Shown in pieces: positions 21,101 to 42,850 of a DNA stretch of 64,000 nucleotides. Both the position numbers and the translations under genes were made by a program. A model generated the notes under the pieces. That model was not told where the DNA came from and did not search any database. It was given only the letters and a program-made list of their open reading frames with translations. The stretch's first letter is position 1. Every line of letters starts with the position of its first letter. This DNA comes from Canna indica (lineage: Eukaryota > Streptophyta > Magnoliopsida > Zingiberales > Cannaceae). The DNA is taken from positions 10,571,501 through 10,635,500 of the forward strand of contig CP136896.1 of assembly GCA_034359265.1 (NCBI GenBank). Direction: 5' to 3'.

Positions 21101-22252
21101 TAACTATGCTACACTAATATAACTAGGTTATCTAACTTAACCCTTCATTTTCACCCACACCTCCTCCATCCCGTCGCCGCCGCCTGAACCGAACGACAAG
21201 ATAGGAGCCATGGCGTCTCTGATCGGCGATGGTAACTCGCCGATCGACGCCATCAGCCGTCGCCGCCCCTATGAACAGGCAACAACGAGGGTGAGGAGGC
21301 AGCAACCCCGAATCTGGGCAATCGCGCCCCTCGCGCGATGTCGTGCGTGGTGACTCATGGTACTGCACCTGGCGGCGACGATCGCGTTCGCCGACGACGA
21401 CGCGCCCGACGACAGCATCGCGCCCAGCAACCATGGGTTGCGTTGTCATGCAGTTGCCAATCGCACGAATAACGCTCAACCGAGCGCGATTTGACATCTT
21501 CAGTCGATCGAATCTCCAAATCCAATCCTCTATTCGCCGGCTACTCGGACTACAAGCAGTCTGCCGACGGAGAAAACGATAAAACAACTCGATAAAACAA
21601 CGACCAACACGACGTGATTCGAAGATCCGACGACGAGAAATACAAACAGAAGGTACGGTGCACAAATCGCATAAGATCTCGAAAAACCGCAGAACCACGG
21701 ATCGACGAATCGACAACAAGCATCCTAAAATCTCATCCCAAGAACAATGTTACCCTACGCGAGAAGAAAGGAGTAGGACGAGAATCCTACCTAAAGGTCC
21801 ACCAACTCTGAAATTTTTTCGGATTCTTCAAGGTCGCACACCGCCGCTATGATCCGCCACGTGCTCATGATCTCCGGGGTACACGTCGGCAACAACTACG
21901 AGACAAAAGGGATTATAGCAACTTAAATAAGCGATTAGTCGCTCATTTTACGAAAATACCCCCGAATAATTAACTAATTGCAAAATAGCCCTCCTTTATT
22001 AATAATATTAAATATTTAAATATTTCATGGCATAACAGAGTAGGCATTGGGGCCAAACCACTATAAATCATTATGTTTGCCTCGATTTATTAGTTGTAAT
22101 AATTGCTTTATTATTTATCGCTTCTGTATTTAATCATTCAATCGTAAATTGCCTAAGTAGCTTAAGAAAATGATTAAAATTGAATTTAGGCAAAAAGATT
22201 AGTAAACACACTATTCACCCCCCCCCCTCTAGTGTAGCCATTTCATCCAACA
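18192..22252 (+). repeat. 3' LTR of the gag-only element, interrupted
   Basis: LTR sequence is 18192-19620 and 22043-22252. It matches the 5' LTR but lacks two short stretches, about 35 bp near 19475 and about 50 bp near 19605. It ends CATCCAACA at the CTTAG duplication. The interior holds a solo LTR. Confidence 0.9.
19621..22037 (+). mobile_element. Solo LTR, 2.4 kb, probably Ty3/gypsy
   Basis: Starts TGTTACGCCCCGCC and ends GGCATAACA, with inverted TGTTA/TAACA termini, and is flanked by the 5-bp duplication GAGTA (19616-19620 and 22038-22042). It contains no retrotransposon proteins, primer site or second LTR, as expected after LTR-LTR recombination. A GC-rich core lies at about 21140-21560. 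The gypsy label comes from the TGTTACGCCCC start seen in many plant gypsy LTRs and is an inference. Confidence 0.82.
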
Positions 22253-22257
22253 CTTAG
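22253..22257. repeat. Target-site duplication CTTAG, right copy
   Basis: Partner of 10168-10172. LINE sequence resumes here with the reverse complement of codons for YLGTK. Confidence 0.9.
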
Positions 22258-24536
22258 TGCCTAAGTATTTGAAGGAAAATGAACCTTCAGGCATACCAAG
22301 CTTATAACATAAAGCTTAATATGGGAAGGGGTATTATTTGGGAAGTAAATGACAGAATTTAGGGGGTTAACATTCTGCCCAGTTAAGCTATAATAGTGCT
22401 CAAAAATGTTTTTAATGGAATTGAGGCTCTTGTCATTAGATTTAAGCATGAGGAGAATGTCATCCGCAAAAAGGAGGTGGCTAATTTTGAAGGACTGTTT
22501 AATGGTTAGGGGGTGAAATTATTATTATTAACAGCCATGTTAATTAAAAGGGTGAGGGTTTGGGCCACTAGAATGTAGAGAATAGGAGAGATGAGGTCTC
22601 CTTGCCTTACACCCTTGTTGGCTTGAAAGAAGCCAGAAAGGTTGCCATTGGCAAGGCAAAAAAAGGAGGTAGTAGACAAACAAGAGTGGATCCACTTAAT
22701 GAAAATAAGGGGAAAGTTGTAGGCTTCCAAGACAGTGTAGATGGCTTGCCAAGATACAGAGTCAAAAGTCTTAGCAAGATCAAGTTTGACCATGATATAA
22801 GGGTGATTTCCTTTGGATTTAAAGATTGAGTGGGCAACTTCTTGGGCAATAAGGACATTCTCATGAATATTCTTGCCATTAATAAAGGCAGACTGTTCTT
22901 TAGAAATGAGAATGGGAAGGGTTTCCTTAAGTCTATTGGCAAGTAATTTGGATAGGATACGATAGTTTAAATTACATAGGGAAATGAGCCTATAGTCTTT
23001 AACCTTAGAGGGGTTACTGACCTTAAGGATAAAGGTTAGGACAGTCTGATTCCAAGAAAAAGGGAGGAAAGAAGTGTTTTGAAAATTAATTATGCAATCA
23101 AAAAAGTCTTTTTCAATGATGGATCAATAATTTTTATAGAACTCTGCTGTGAAGCCATCAACCTCAGGACTTTTCTCATTTGCCATGGTCTTAACAGTAG
23201 ACCATAGTTCCACTTTTGTGAAGGGTTTGATGAGGTTTTCCTTCATAGAGTTAGGGATAGTAGGGAAAACATGCCAAAGTTGAATTGAGATTAGTAGGTT
23301 GCCAGAGTTCTTGATAATATTTGGCAAAGGCTTGAAGAATGATGTTGTCATTAGTGAGAATGTTACCGTTGTTATCAGTAAGCTTGGTAATGAGGTTGAT
23401 TCTTCTCATAGAGGTGACAACTCTATGGAAAAAAGTTGTGTTTCTGTCACCATCTAAGAGCCACTTGGTTTTGGCTTTAGCCCACCATTTAAGACTAATT
23501 TATCTTTGGAGGGCATGAATTTGTTGTAAAAGGATATGAGGTTAGTCTCTTCGGAACAGGAAAAACAAGAATTGGCTTTTTTATACTCAAGCCTGACACA
23601 TTCAGGCTTAGCTACTTTGAGAGCAACCTCAAGATTTCCAACTTGGTTTTTATTCCAATTTGAGAGGGCTTTTCTAGTGGAATTTAACTGGGTAACAAAT
23701 TTGTTCTGAGGAATAGAGAGAGAAGCAAGGGAAGACCAGGCTGACTGAATAATGTCCCTGGAGTCAGGATATTCAGTCCAGAAGTTTTGAAACTTGAAGA
23801 GCTTATTTCTAGAGTTGGTTTTAGGGTTAATCTGAATCAGGAGGGGACAGTGGTCAGATCCATATATAAGGAGGTGTCTAACAGTAGAGGTTCCAAAGAA
23901 GTGAAGCCAAGCTGGGTTAGCAAAGGTTTTGTCCAGCCTGATGAGAATTCTATGTTTACCTTTTCTATTGTTACACCAGGTGTATTTAGGTTCACTAAAG
24001 CCTAGGTCAATGAGGTTTGTGTTTAAAATGAAGTCCCTAAAGGTTATAATGTGAGGATTAAGTTTGAATTCAATCCCCAGCCAAAAGCCTTTCTTGTCTT
24101 CAGGGTGCAAAATGCAATTACAATCCCCAGCCAAAAGCCAGGGATAAGAAGAAAAATATAGTCTAGAAAGTTTATGCCAAAGTAAATTCCTAATGGCAAA
24201 ATTAGTATTTGCATATATATTAGAAAACAAAAAAGGCTGAGAGTTGGCAATAGAAATAATAACATGCATTACATCATGACTTGAAAAAATAACTTCAGTT
24301 TTAACCATAGCAGCATTCTAAACAAGGAGCAAGCCACCAGAAGCACCATTAGAAGTAAAAGAAGAACCATACCAATTTCTACCAATTTTAGAGATAAATG
24401 ATAAAGTAGTAGCATCATCTACATGAGTTTCTTGAAGAGCAAATTCTTTTACATTGCAAGTTTTGATCAAGTTATGCATTCTATTAAGAATAGTGGGCCT
24501 AAGGACCCCTCTAACATTCCAAACTATAATATTCAT
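22258..24536 (-). pseudogene. LINE ORF2 N-terminal part: endonuclease and RT
   Basis: Read from 24536 leftward. The endonuclease starts MNIIVWNVRG, has QETHV, AGDCN (GDFN in most relatives) and SDHCPLL, the metal and catalytic positions of the exonuclease-endonuclease-phosphatase fold. RT signatures are DGFTAEFYKN (near 23140), KLDLAKTFDSVSW (near 22780), GVRQGDLISP (near 22610), the catalytic FADDILLM (near 22460) and KYLGTK at 22260. Stops and frameshifts occur at about 24318, 23454, 23130 and 22500. ORF2 normally nicks target DNA and copies the LINE RNA. Confidence 0.88.
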
Positions 24537-26600
24537 ACTTTATTATAGGGAATAACCATCATCTGATCTTGGGGATCAACTATGGGAGGGATAGGAGAGC
24601 CACTTCTATGTCTCTTAGTATTAGAGGAACCCTCAACAATTGAGGTATCTTTGCTTAGGTTGGGAGAGGTGTGATTTTGCTTCCTAAGCCTACTAGGTAA
24701 GGCAGCTTTACCTTTCATATTATCCCTTGACTTTTTAGGCACAGATTTTTGAGAATTAGTTTGGAAAATAAGGAAAACCTCTCTGAAAAGGTCTTCAAAA
24801 GATTGTTTCATGAAAGCAAAGGAGGAAGTATTAAGAGGTTTCTCAATAGTTTGATCACTAGGGAATTTTTAGGTTTTGTTTGCTTAAGGTCATGAATTTT
24901 TTTGTAAGTGAGGGGAATTTTATCATTGACAAAGGTTTTCTTGGAGTTAAAAGAGTAATTTCCTCTAGGATCCTGATTTTTAGAGGTGTAGTGAACCTTA
25001 GTAAAAGGCTTAGGTCTTGACTCAGGAAGTTGGTTATCATCAGCTTCCTGATGGAGACATCCTCGTATGTTATGGAGGCTTTTGGTTTATTTACACCATG
25101 GTGTGCAATGGCTTGCTGCATAGCAACCTGTGTCCGACCTTTTTCTGTGTCTAACTTGGATCCAGGGTCCACACACTAGTTCCTCAACATCATTAGGCTG
25201 AATCAAATTAGCTTCTTGAGTGCAAGAAATATGGGTGGTATTAGAGGGGCCACTATTGGAGTCTACGGAAGGGTGATCGGTGATAGGGGTAGGGTTTTTA
25301 GTGTCTAATTTGGGGGAATGGTTCTCAAGATGGGTAGGGGAATTCTTCCTAGGGCAGGAATGTTCCCTGTGGCCAACTAAACCACATAAAAAGCACACAG
25401 AAGGAAGATTTTCATAAATGACAGGTTGAAAAAACTCATGGCCAGGGACAAAAATCCAAATTCCTTGTTTTATCGATTGAGACAAATCAATTTCAATGCA
25501 AACTCTAATATATTTTTCATGATTGAATTCAAAAGAGCGAGAATTTATAGAAATTAGATTGCTAAGACTATTTGCAATTTGCCTGACAAAAGTAGGCTTC
25601 CACAGTTCAAGGGGTAAAACATGTATACGCAATCAAATCGGAGCAGAAGTAAAATCTTCCAACCAGGGACGAAAAAAGAATTTCCAGGGAACCAAACGGA
25701 TGACAGCACCCGGCAGGACCAAGGACCACCTGTAAGAACCGAAGTTGCGTTACAAATATCACGAAATTGAAACACAAAGAAACCTTCTTCAAGGTCTAAA
25801 ACATTACATAAACCGAAAGAGGGCCAAATATTAGAAGCCCAGCGAGAAACAACGGATAAGGGAGGCAGCCGGCCAAGAAACTTACCCACAAGGCTACTGT
25901 GCCAAGAAGATTGCCATTCGAAAACTTGCTCAAGAGTAAAAGAGACCTTACTAGAAGCATTTTTAGCGATTTTGGAGAAGGTGGAAGTTTTGGTAGATTT
26001 AGGGTTCTTTGCATGAGATCCGCGGAGAATCTGGGCCCAATTAAGTGTCGAGGGGGAGGGAGAGAGACTCGAACCCATGGAACCAGTGTGTGGAGAGTCC
26101 AATATAGTGTTAGGGTTCATGTGAGAATTGTTAGGGTTAGGATTTATGGAAGGGACAGGGTGGAAGTCATACCTGTCGTTGGGCGAGGGGAATCTTCAGA
26201 GGAAGGAGAGATCAGGACTCCAGTGGGCGATAATGGACTTGGATTAGGGTTAGTGTTCCTGTAAAAAAAAATTAGGGTTAGGGTTTGCGTGAAAAATTGG
26301 GGAAAGGGTCATACCTGCGGAGGGGGGGGGCGAGATGCTGGAGGAGGAAGAGGTCTGGTTGCCGGAGGAAGGATTAGAACTCGACGAATATGCATGATGC
26401 GAAGGATCGATGGTAGCTGTCGAAGAGGTCGACAGGGGAAGAGACTCCTTCATCGGGGAGTCCCTGGAGATGGAGGAGGGTGGGTATTGTTGTCGGGAAG
26501 GGAAAAGATCGTTAGGGGGTGGAGGATCGTCGTCCTCCACCATCGCAACGAGAGTCGCCTCGGAATCGCCCTTTGTCGCCAGAGAGGAGCGTGCCATCAA
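24537..26600 (-). pseudogene. LINE ORF1: Ser/Pro-rich N-terminus, DUF4283-like, CCHC
   Basis: ORF1 opens at an ATG near 26597 (MARSSLATKGDSEATLV). A Ser/Pro-rich part follows, then a DUF4283-like region (LNWAQILRGSHAKN; FFVFQFRDICNATSVLTGGPW, about 26050-25720). The knuckle VCFLCGLVGHREHSC is near 25400-25355. After it come low-complexity tails reaching about 24540. Frame changes near 26150, 25620 and 25140 and stops near 24860 inactivate it. The start lies only about 20 bp inside the element boundary. In the family ORF1 proteins bind LINE RNA. Confidence 0.82.
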
Positions 26601-26620
26601 ATAAAATCCCTTTCACCCTT

Positions 26621-26633
26621 GGTAAGAAATTTA
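26621..26633. repeat. LINE target-site duplication, right copy
   Basis: GGTAAGAAATTTA, identical to 8307-8319. Confidence 0.88.
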
Positions 26634-28142
26634 GATTTAAGATTGATGCGATAAGTAATTAAGATAAAAATATATATTATCATTTGTATTCCATGTGATG
26701 AGTTAACGAATACTTCAAGTAACAAGTATGCAATTTGATAACAGTGACACCACGTGTAGTCGTGCAGATCCTATATAGGACCAAGGGAGGCACTAAGCTT
26801 CTTGAATTTTTGTAACAAAACTTATATGGGCAAGTTGTCCATAAAAATTTCTATGAACGAGTGAGTATGAGCTTTGAATGAATGAAATTGAATAATAAGA
26901 GAATTTATATGGTTAAATGAATATGAATTCATATCCAATCCTTTTCTATTCATGTTCATTCATTTTCTATCCATGTCCACTCGGTCATATATTTTCTATG
27001 GGCGGACCCATAGAAGTTGGACTCGAGTATAAGGTACATTTATAAATGCCTAAACATGAAGGAAGGATACTATTCATGTATCCCTCGTTTCCTCTCCTTT
27101 GCAAGCAACATGTTGTCTTTGCTCGCATCACCTCCACAATGTGGTGTGATTGGGTGAGTGATGTGACACTTGCATTGCGAGCATGTGGCACTATTTGTTG
27201 TGTGCCCTTCGACTGCCAATCTTGACACTTCTGCTAATATTGGCCTATGATGCTATTACTATGTGCTATGTGCCCATGTCTTCTCCCAACCTAAGAGCCA
27301 CTCTGATGCTAGGTACGTAGCCCCTCGTGCTCCTCACACTTGCCATGATATGACTCTAGTCCTTGCTTATTAGCTTTAACAACTCGAAGTCGATGGCCAC
27401 CACATGGAAGTTGGTGTCAAGCATTATGTTCAGCTTGATGTCAAGGTGAGGCAAGAGTGGCCACGGTAAGCACCGCAACCCTTGCTCCACATCAGCTTAC
27501 TGCATTGATGCCTTTGCATTGCCCCCTCCATGGCACAAGGCCTTGGGGAAGGATCTTAATGGCAATGTTATCTTTATACCATCATCTACGACAATGCCAT
27601 CTATTGGCTCATTGTTATGCGCAACAACATAGTCTCTGACAAGGATCGCCCCAATACTCTAACTGCAATTCCATCAAGCAAGGCAGGGATTTTGGTCGAT
27701 TCCTCACCGTCCCAATCTCTTTATTTCATCTCAAGGTTACACTTATTTGATCCTTTTATATTGTTTCTTCCTCCTAATTTTGCTATGATCTCAAAGAGAA
27801 TTTTTTCTTTATTTTCTTTCACCTTTTCTATTAATTATTGACTTTATGAATATCTATATGAATAATTAACCTTTTCTATTAATTATTAAGGTTATATTAT
27901 ACATATTTCTTTAAAAGGAATACAATGATTGACATTGTCGTCTATCGTTTGCATGCCTATTACTTGCACTAATGACATAGTTACATTGGTGCAATGATAA
28001 ACCGACACTTGCTAGTTGTAGTTCTCGCCGCAACAACATCATAATTATACAATTCACCCCTCTCATGTTCTCCCATGATTAAATTTTTGCGTTTACCGGT
28101 AGGTGACAACCCAAGTGATAAAAAAACCTATAAATACATGAA
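26634..28142. other. Gene-free stretch
   Basis: No supported gene. 26634-26980 is AT-rich. 27000-27640 is more mixed, with short open frames that match nothing I recognise. It may be decayed transposon sequence. Confidence 0.4.
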
Positions 28143-29384
28143 GGGGGCATTTGGTTGCCCGCAAGTGCAAATGCTGCAAAAAGCATTTGCAAGCAAAAGT
28201 AAATGTCCGTGTATAGAATTTGCAACCTATTGTTTGGTTGTTTGCAACTAGAGTTGCAATTTTTATTTGCAAGTATTTGATTGGTCGCAAATAAAAGTTG
28301 CAATTACACTTGCAACTAGCATCTACATATCTAGGTCTGACAATTTTGGCTCGGCTCGATAGCCTGACACGATAAAATAGTACTCGGACCGTCCATTATC
28401 GTGCCCAGGCTGTTATCGGCCCGGCCCAATAAGGCTTGAATAAATATCGGGCCAGCCCGATCAGGCCCGAACAAATATCGGGTCAGCTCGAACAGTGTAG
28501 GTCCAACCCGGCCTCATAGCCTAATAGTAATTTTATTCATTATCGAAAATATCGGGCTATCGGGCCCGAATTGGCTCAATAGCTCAATTTGGGCTCGATA
28601 GCCCGATTCTAATAGCCCAATTCGGGCTCGATAGCCTACTTTTGATTTTGTTGTTGTCGTGCTAGCGGTCGTGTTAACCCGTTTACTATTTGTGTCGTGC
28701 CGGGCCGGGGGTCCCGAGCTCGAACTTTTATCGAGCCGGGCACGATTTTTGTTTGGGCCCGACCAGCTCGACTTGATATCTCCAACCCGACTCGAATTGT
28801 CGGGTCCAATAGGAGTTCAATGGTATTTAGAAGCAAAACAAGCAAATAGAGGCAAAATGATAAATCTATCATTTTACCCAATAATAATTCATCAACTGCA
28901 ACAAAATTGATCTGACTCAGAATAATATTATTTTATATTCTAAATCACTATTTAGTTTAGTACAATATTATTTTATACTATTTAATTATTTATCTAAATA
29001 AATTAATAATTTTAAATTATTGTACAACACCGAAAATATATAAAATTCTACCAAACGATATTAGATCTAAAATTTGATACTACAATCGTGTTAAGCACGC
29101 AAAAACCTACAACTTTGGTATTTGTCTCGTCTTCATTCGACGACTTTAAGTCGCCCAAATTTATTATTTTATAATACTTAAATTATTGCATTTGCAGCCC
29201 ACAATCTTGTATTGCGGGCTTTTTGGATTACAATTGCTTTTGCACCCTGCAAATGATATTAAAATCACAATTTGTAAATACTACATATTGCAAAAGATTT
29301 TTGCAACCAACCAAATAAATTGATTTGTCTATTTGCTGCAATTAGAGTTATAGCATTTGCACTTGCGGGCAACCAAACGTCCCC
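28143..29384. mobile_element. DNA element with about 32-bp terminal inverted repeats
   Basis: The left end GGGGGCATTTGGTTGCCCGC and right end GCGGGCAACCAAACGTCCCC are near-perfect inverted repeats, continuing inward (AAGTGCAAATGC / GCATTTGCACTT). The subterminal DNA is full of TTGCAA, CATTTGC and TTTGCAAG motifs in both orientations. It has no transposase and is 1.24 kb including a nested insertion at 28334-28806. I could not settle the target-site duplication, so the superfamily is open; the GGGG...TTTGGTTG end is reminiscent of PIF/Harbinger-type MITEs. Confidence 0.75.
28334..28806. mobile_element. GGCCCGG-rich MITE, copy 1
   Basis: Ends GGTCTGACAATTTTGGCTCG and CGAATTGTCGGGTCC are imperfect inverted repeats. 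The interior repeats GGCCCGA/TCGGGCC and GATAGCCC motifs and matches 38814-39256 in its landmarks (GACACGATAAAAT, TGCCCAGG, CGTTATCG-like). It sits inside the 28143-29384 element. No clear duplication was found at this copy. Confidence 0.7.
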
Positions 29385-29992
29385 AAAGTGAAATATGAAC
29401 ATGTTCCTAACCACAAATAGGGATGGGTCTCGTGGTGTGCTTCTAATTTCTACATGAAACAAAGAATATCCTACGAGCATGTTTATTTCATAGGATAAAG
29501 GATATAGGATAATAGATGAATTTATATCTATTATTTTATTTAGTGCATTGATAAAAAAAAGATTAGAAAAATATAAAATTAATATTATATTCGATGTACA
29601 TCAGATAAAAAAATTTCAATACTTCGTCATTTATCATCCTATCTAATAAAGCAAACAAATCATATTAGAATTAGTTTCTAAAATTTGGAAGTTGAACTTA
29701 CAGTGATAATCTTGTAACTGTGACCTATTTTACAATTGGGGAACTTATTAAAATAAGTTTCAAAAATTGAAAAAATGGTATCTACTGTATTAACCTATTT
29801 TATAATTTGAAATTTATTGAAATGAATGGTTTTGACTGCTTGTTTTTCTTTTTTCTTCGAACATTATTTTATAATCTTATAAAATAAGTTATAATGCACA
29901 AATTAATTTTAGTAAGAGACAAAACACAATTTTTTTAAAAAAAAAGTCATTTTTTTAATGTTAGACTTGATTTTTATAGTAAGTATGCTATA
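29385..29992. other. AT-rich intergenic DNA
   Basis: No gene or repeat recognised. 29985-29992 (ATGCTATA) is the probable left target duplication of the next element. Confidence 0.4.
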
Positions 29993-30514
29993 CAGGAGTG
30001 TTCATTGGGTTGAGTCGATGAACTTGAGAATCCAACCCGATCGAACCAATCGGGCCGAGTCGAGTTGGGTAATCAAGTCGGGTAAAATCATGTTTGGTCG
30101 AGTTTAATTTAATCAAATTCGACCATAATCGAGTCGGATTTTGGGTTTCAAATATTAATAATATTTGAAACTTGATGACATGATATTTTTAAAAAATTTA
30201 TTTTTTAAAAAACACATATATTTAAAAAAATTCTTGAGAAGACGCACTGGCAGTGCTTCTCGAGACAACCCGACCTCAAGAAGACGTCCGCGTCTTCTCG
30301 AGGTGTGACTCCATTTTCGTTTTAAAAAATTGCATTTATTTTGTTTAACGTGTAATCCGACTACCTAATACGACCCAACCCGACTTGGGACGAGTTGGGT
30401 CGGATCGGGTTCAATTTTTTTTTACCTTCAAATTCGACCCAATCTGGTTACTTGTTGGTTAGGTTGAGCCAAATTTTTCTTCAAATCCCACCCGACCCGT
30501 CCGTGAACGTCCTA
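29993..30514. mobile_element. hAT-type MITE, 522 bp
   Basis: Ends CAGGAGTGTTCA and TGAACGTCCTA are imperfect inverted repeats of the hAT style. Flanks ATGCTATA (29985-29992) and ACGCCATA (30515-30522) match at six of eight bases, with both differences C/T, as for an aged 8-bp duplication. The interior is rich in GGGTTGGGTCGG-like motifs. Confidence 0.65.
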
Positions 30515-30522
30515 ACGCCATA

Positions 30523-31086
30523 AATATCAAGCAATTCTAAGTTTGATATTGGAATCTAAGCAAAAATAAATTGGTTCTTAAATTTAAAATTCAAAACCAT
30601 CCCAATTCTTCTCACGATCTTGTCCAGTGCCTCCATTACAAAATCGAATCTAATTAGTTATGAGTATAACGTAAATCTATATTTACTCCTAACCACTTAT
30701 ACCAAAACTGTAATTTTCTAAAAATTATTTTAAGAGTCGTGTCAATGCATTATAAATTGATATTAATCTAGTGTTGATTATTATAAATTATTAATTATAG
30801 TTTTTTTGGTCCTATAAGGTGAGCAAAAGTCTTTTTGTTTTTATTATTTCAAAAATAAAATTTCCTAATTTCGATTATTTAACTCGATTAAATTGGAAAT
30901 TTTCATATTATAAGGATTGAGTTAAAAGGAATATTCTTTTGCACTGCAAAATATTTTATAAGAAGCTTTGCTTCGTTGTGATCTTAGGACTTCGCTGTAG
31001 GAAGGCTCGGAGGGCAAGAAAAGGGGGAAGGAGATTGAGAAGACCAAAAGGCCACGAAGGCAGAAGACAGGAGGGGGCGAGTCCAG
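30523..31086 (+). promoter_or_regulatory. Upstream region and 5' leader of the UPF0183 gene
   Basis: AT-rich to about 30960, then a purine-rich GC-richer leader (31000-31086, GGAGGGCAAGAAAAGGGGGA) directly before the start codon. No clear TATA element could be assigned. This is inferred from position. Confidence 0.4.
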
Positions 31087-41354
<10,268 letters not shown>

Positions 41355-41396
41355 GGTATGTTGAATGGTTTTAACTGACTTTGTTGATATTGCAAC

Positions 41397-41940
41397 CAAG
41401 GTTTTAAATCTTGTACCGTACCGGGCGGTAAGCCCGGTATTTACCGGTTTTTGAAAAAACCGGTATACGAGATACCCGGTATGGGAAGATACTGGGTATC
41501 TCGGTAAATACCGCCTGGTATGCCCGGTTTTTATCAAATACCGGGCGGTATTTGCTATCATACTGGGCTATACCGCCCGGTATGACCTTGTGTACTGTAG
41601 CAAAATACCGGGTATTGGAAAATACAGGTATACCGGTAAATACTGCCCGGTATGCCCCGGTATTTAGCAAATACCGGGCGGTATTTGCTATCATACCGGG
41701 CGATACCGCCCGGTATGACCCGACCCAACGGCTCTTAAAAAGAGCCGTTGGGTTGCTATAGTGCCGACACCCCAAATGGCTATAGAGTTATTTTTAGCAG
41801 CAAAATCAAAAAAAAGAAAAAGAAAAAGGGCCCGTATGCATTTTTCGTACCGGACCGTACCGTGTGTCGGTACGGTACCGGTACATACGGGTACCGGTCA
41901 ACCACCGAGATGATGACCGGAATTGGTATTTTAAACCTTG
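41397..41940. mobile_element. hAT-like MITE (ACCGGTACC family), 544 bp
   Basis: Ends CAAGGTTTTAAATC and TATTTTAAACCTTG are inverted repeats. Flanks ATTGCAAC (41389-41396) and ATTGCAGC (41941-41948) are an 8-bp duplication with one difference. The interior is made of CCGGGCGGTA, TACCGCCCGGTA and CGGTACGGTACCGG motifs able to fold in many ways. Confidence 0.8.
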
Positions 41941-42639
41941 ATTGCAGCAGAGTTTTTGCTATTTCTTTGGCAGGAAGTAGGATATCTGCTCTAAATATCT
42001 TAGAAATAGATCATATATTCTTTTACTATATTAATATTTGACTTGTCATCCTTTTGAGGAATTGTGCCGATAGAAATTTCTATCTTAGAATTCATGTTTG
42101 AAGATGCCATTTTTTCCCATGTGGCTAGCTTACAGCTACTGTCAGCGAACAATGATTGATGTGTTAGGATCATAATTTCTTGCTCCAATGAAAAATATTG
42201 TTGGTTATTCTTTAAGGAAAATGAGGTTTTATATAAAATTTCCAATGAAACTAATAGAGGTAAAGACTCAAGGATTTATTTTATTACAGTTGCAAGAAGT
42301 TCCTTGGCCATTAGGAAAAACATGATTATGCAGTCTAGTAATCTGGATCTAGCAGCAATGAGCAAAACATAGTTAAATTAATGAAGTACATTGGCCTACC
42401 AAACACTTGGACATCATTGAAGGCATTTTTTCTTGACGTGGTGGAAGTGCTTGTTTTTTCAATCTACTCATTCTTTCATGACATGGTGGAAGTGTTTGTT
42501 TTTTCAATCTACTTTTACAAGGGCTTTCATTTATAGTTGGTCTTCTTTTCAGTAAAGGGCGAGCCTCGTTGCACCCATTATGACTTAGGAGATCAATGTT
42601 CAAAGTCATGGAAAGTAACTTTGTTATGCAGTGTAATTA

Positions 42640-42850
42640 AGCCAAGTGCCTAGGCATCTGGGTGGAGGCTTTTTTACTAGATTTCACAATCAAACCGTCT
42701 TAGGCGAGGCGGATTGAGTCAGACGCTCACCTTGTGGGCTTTGGAGAGCACCTGAAGCTTGGGTTTCGGTGAGCGCCTCGATGAAGAGTTATGTTGTTTT
42801 GAGGTGCTAGGTTAGTTTGGCAATCACCTGGGTAAATAGTGATTCTTTTT
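42640..42850. repeat. GCGCCT/AGGCG-type repeat fragment
   Basis: Contains GCCTAGGCATCTGGG, GGCGAGGCGGATTGAG and GTGAGCGCCTCG, a repeat flavour frequent in plant intergenic DNA. No ends were found. Confidence 0.35.

Larger units (their letters stand above)
10173..22252 (+). mobile_element. Large copia-like (SIRE/Maximus-like) element with gag but no pol
   Basis: An LTR retroelement inside the LINE, bounded by TGTTGG...CCAACA and the 5-bp TSD CTTAG. Its 5' LTR is 10173-11916 and its 3' LTR starts at 18192. A primer-binding site (TAGTATCAGAGC) follows the 5' LTR and a purine tract precedes the 3' LTR. The only coding region is a decayed gag with a CCHC knuckle and long coiled coil, resembling SIRE/Maximus copia gag. 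No protease, integrase, RT or RNase H motif is present, so it would need enzymes from a relative (LARD-like). It contains two further insertions: 13627-about 15580 and 19621-22037. The copia assignment rests on gag and the primer site and is less certain than the boundaries. Confidence 0.87.
8320..26620 (-). mobile_element. LINE (L1-type), minus strand, split by a 12-kb insertion
   Basis: A near full-length plant L1-type LINE whose own sequence is 8320-10172 plus 22258-26620 (about 6.2 kb). Read on the minus strand from 26620, it gives ORF1 (DUF4283-like region and CCHC knuckle), ORF2 with endonuclease, RT, zinc-binding domain and RNase H, then an (AAAT)n tail. The 13-bp duplication GGTAAGAAATTTA flanks it. 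The insertion at 10173-22252 falls between the codons for the conserved post-RT motif YLGTK and the downstream ISPNCPPPN. Removing it rejoins the RT region. Frameshifts and stops outside the insertion mean the LINE is also inactive by decay. Confidence 0.93.

Noticed and set aside
21132..21719. 195-codon open frame on the minus strand
   Set aside because: It lies entirely inside the solo LTR, in its GC-rich core, is dominated by Arg codons and matches no family. GC-rich DNA leaves frames open by chance.
22602..22829. Plus-strand frame over the LINE RT region
   Set aside because: Antisense shadow of the RT, whose motifs GVRQGDLISP and FADDILLM are on the minus strand.
27000..27841. Series of 60-74-codon frames suggesting a gene
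   Set aside because: Short, frame-switching and without any recognisable domain. More likely decayed repeat DNA.
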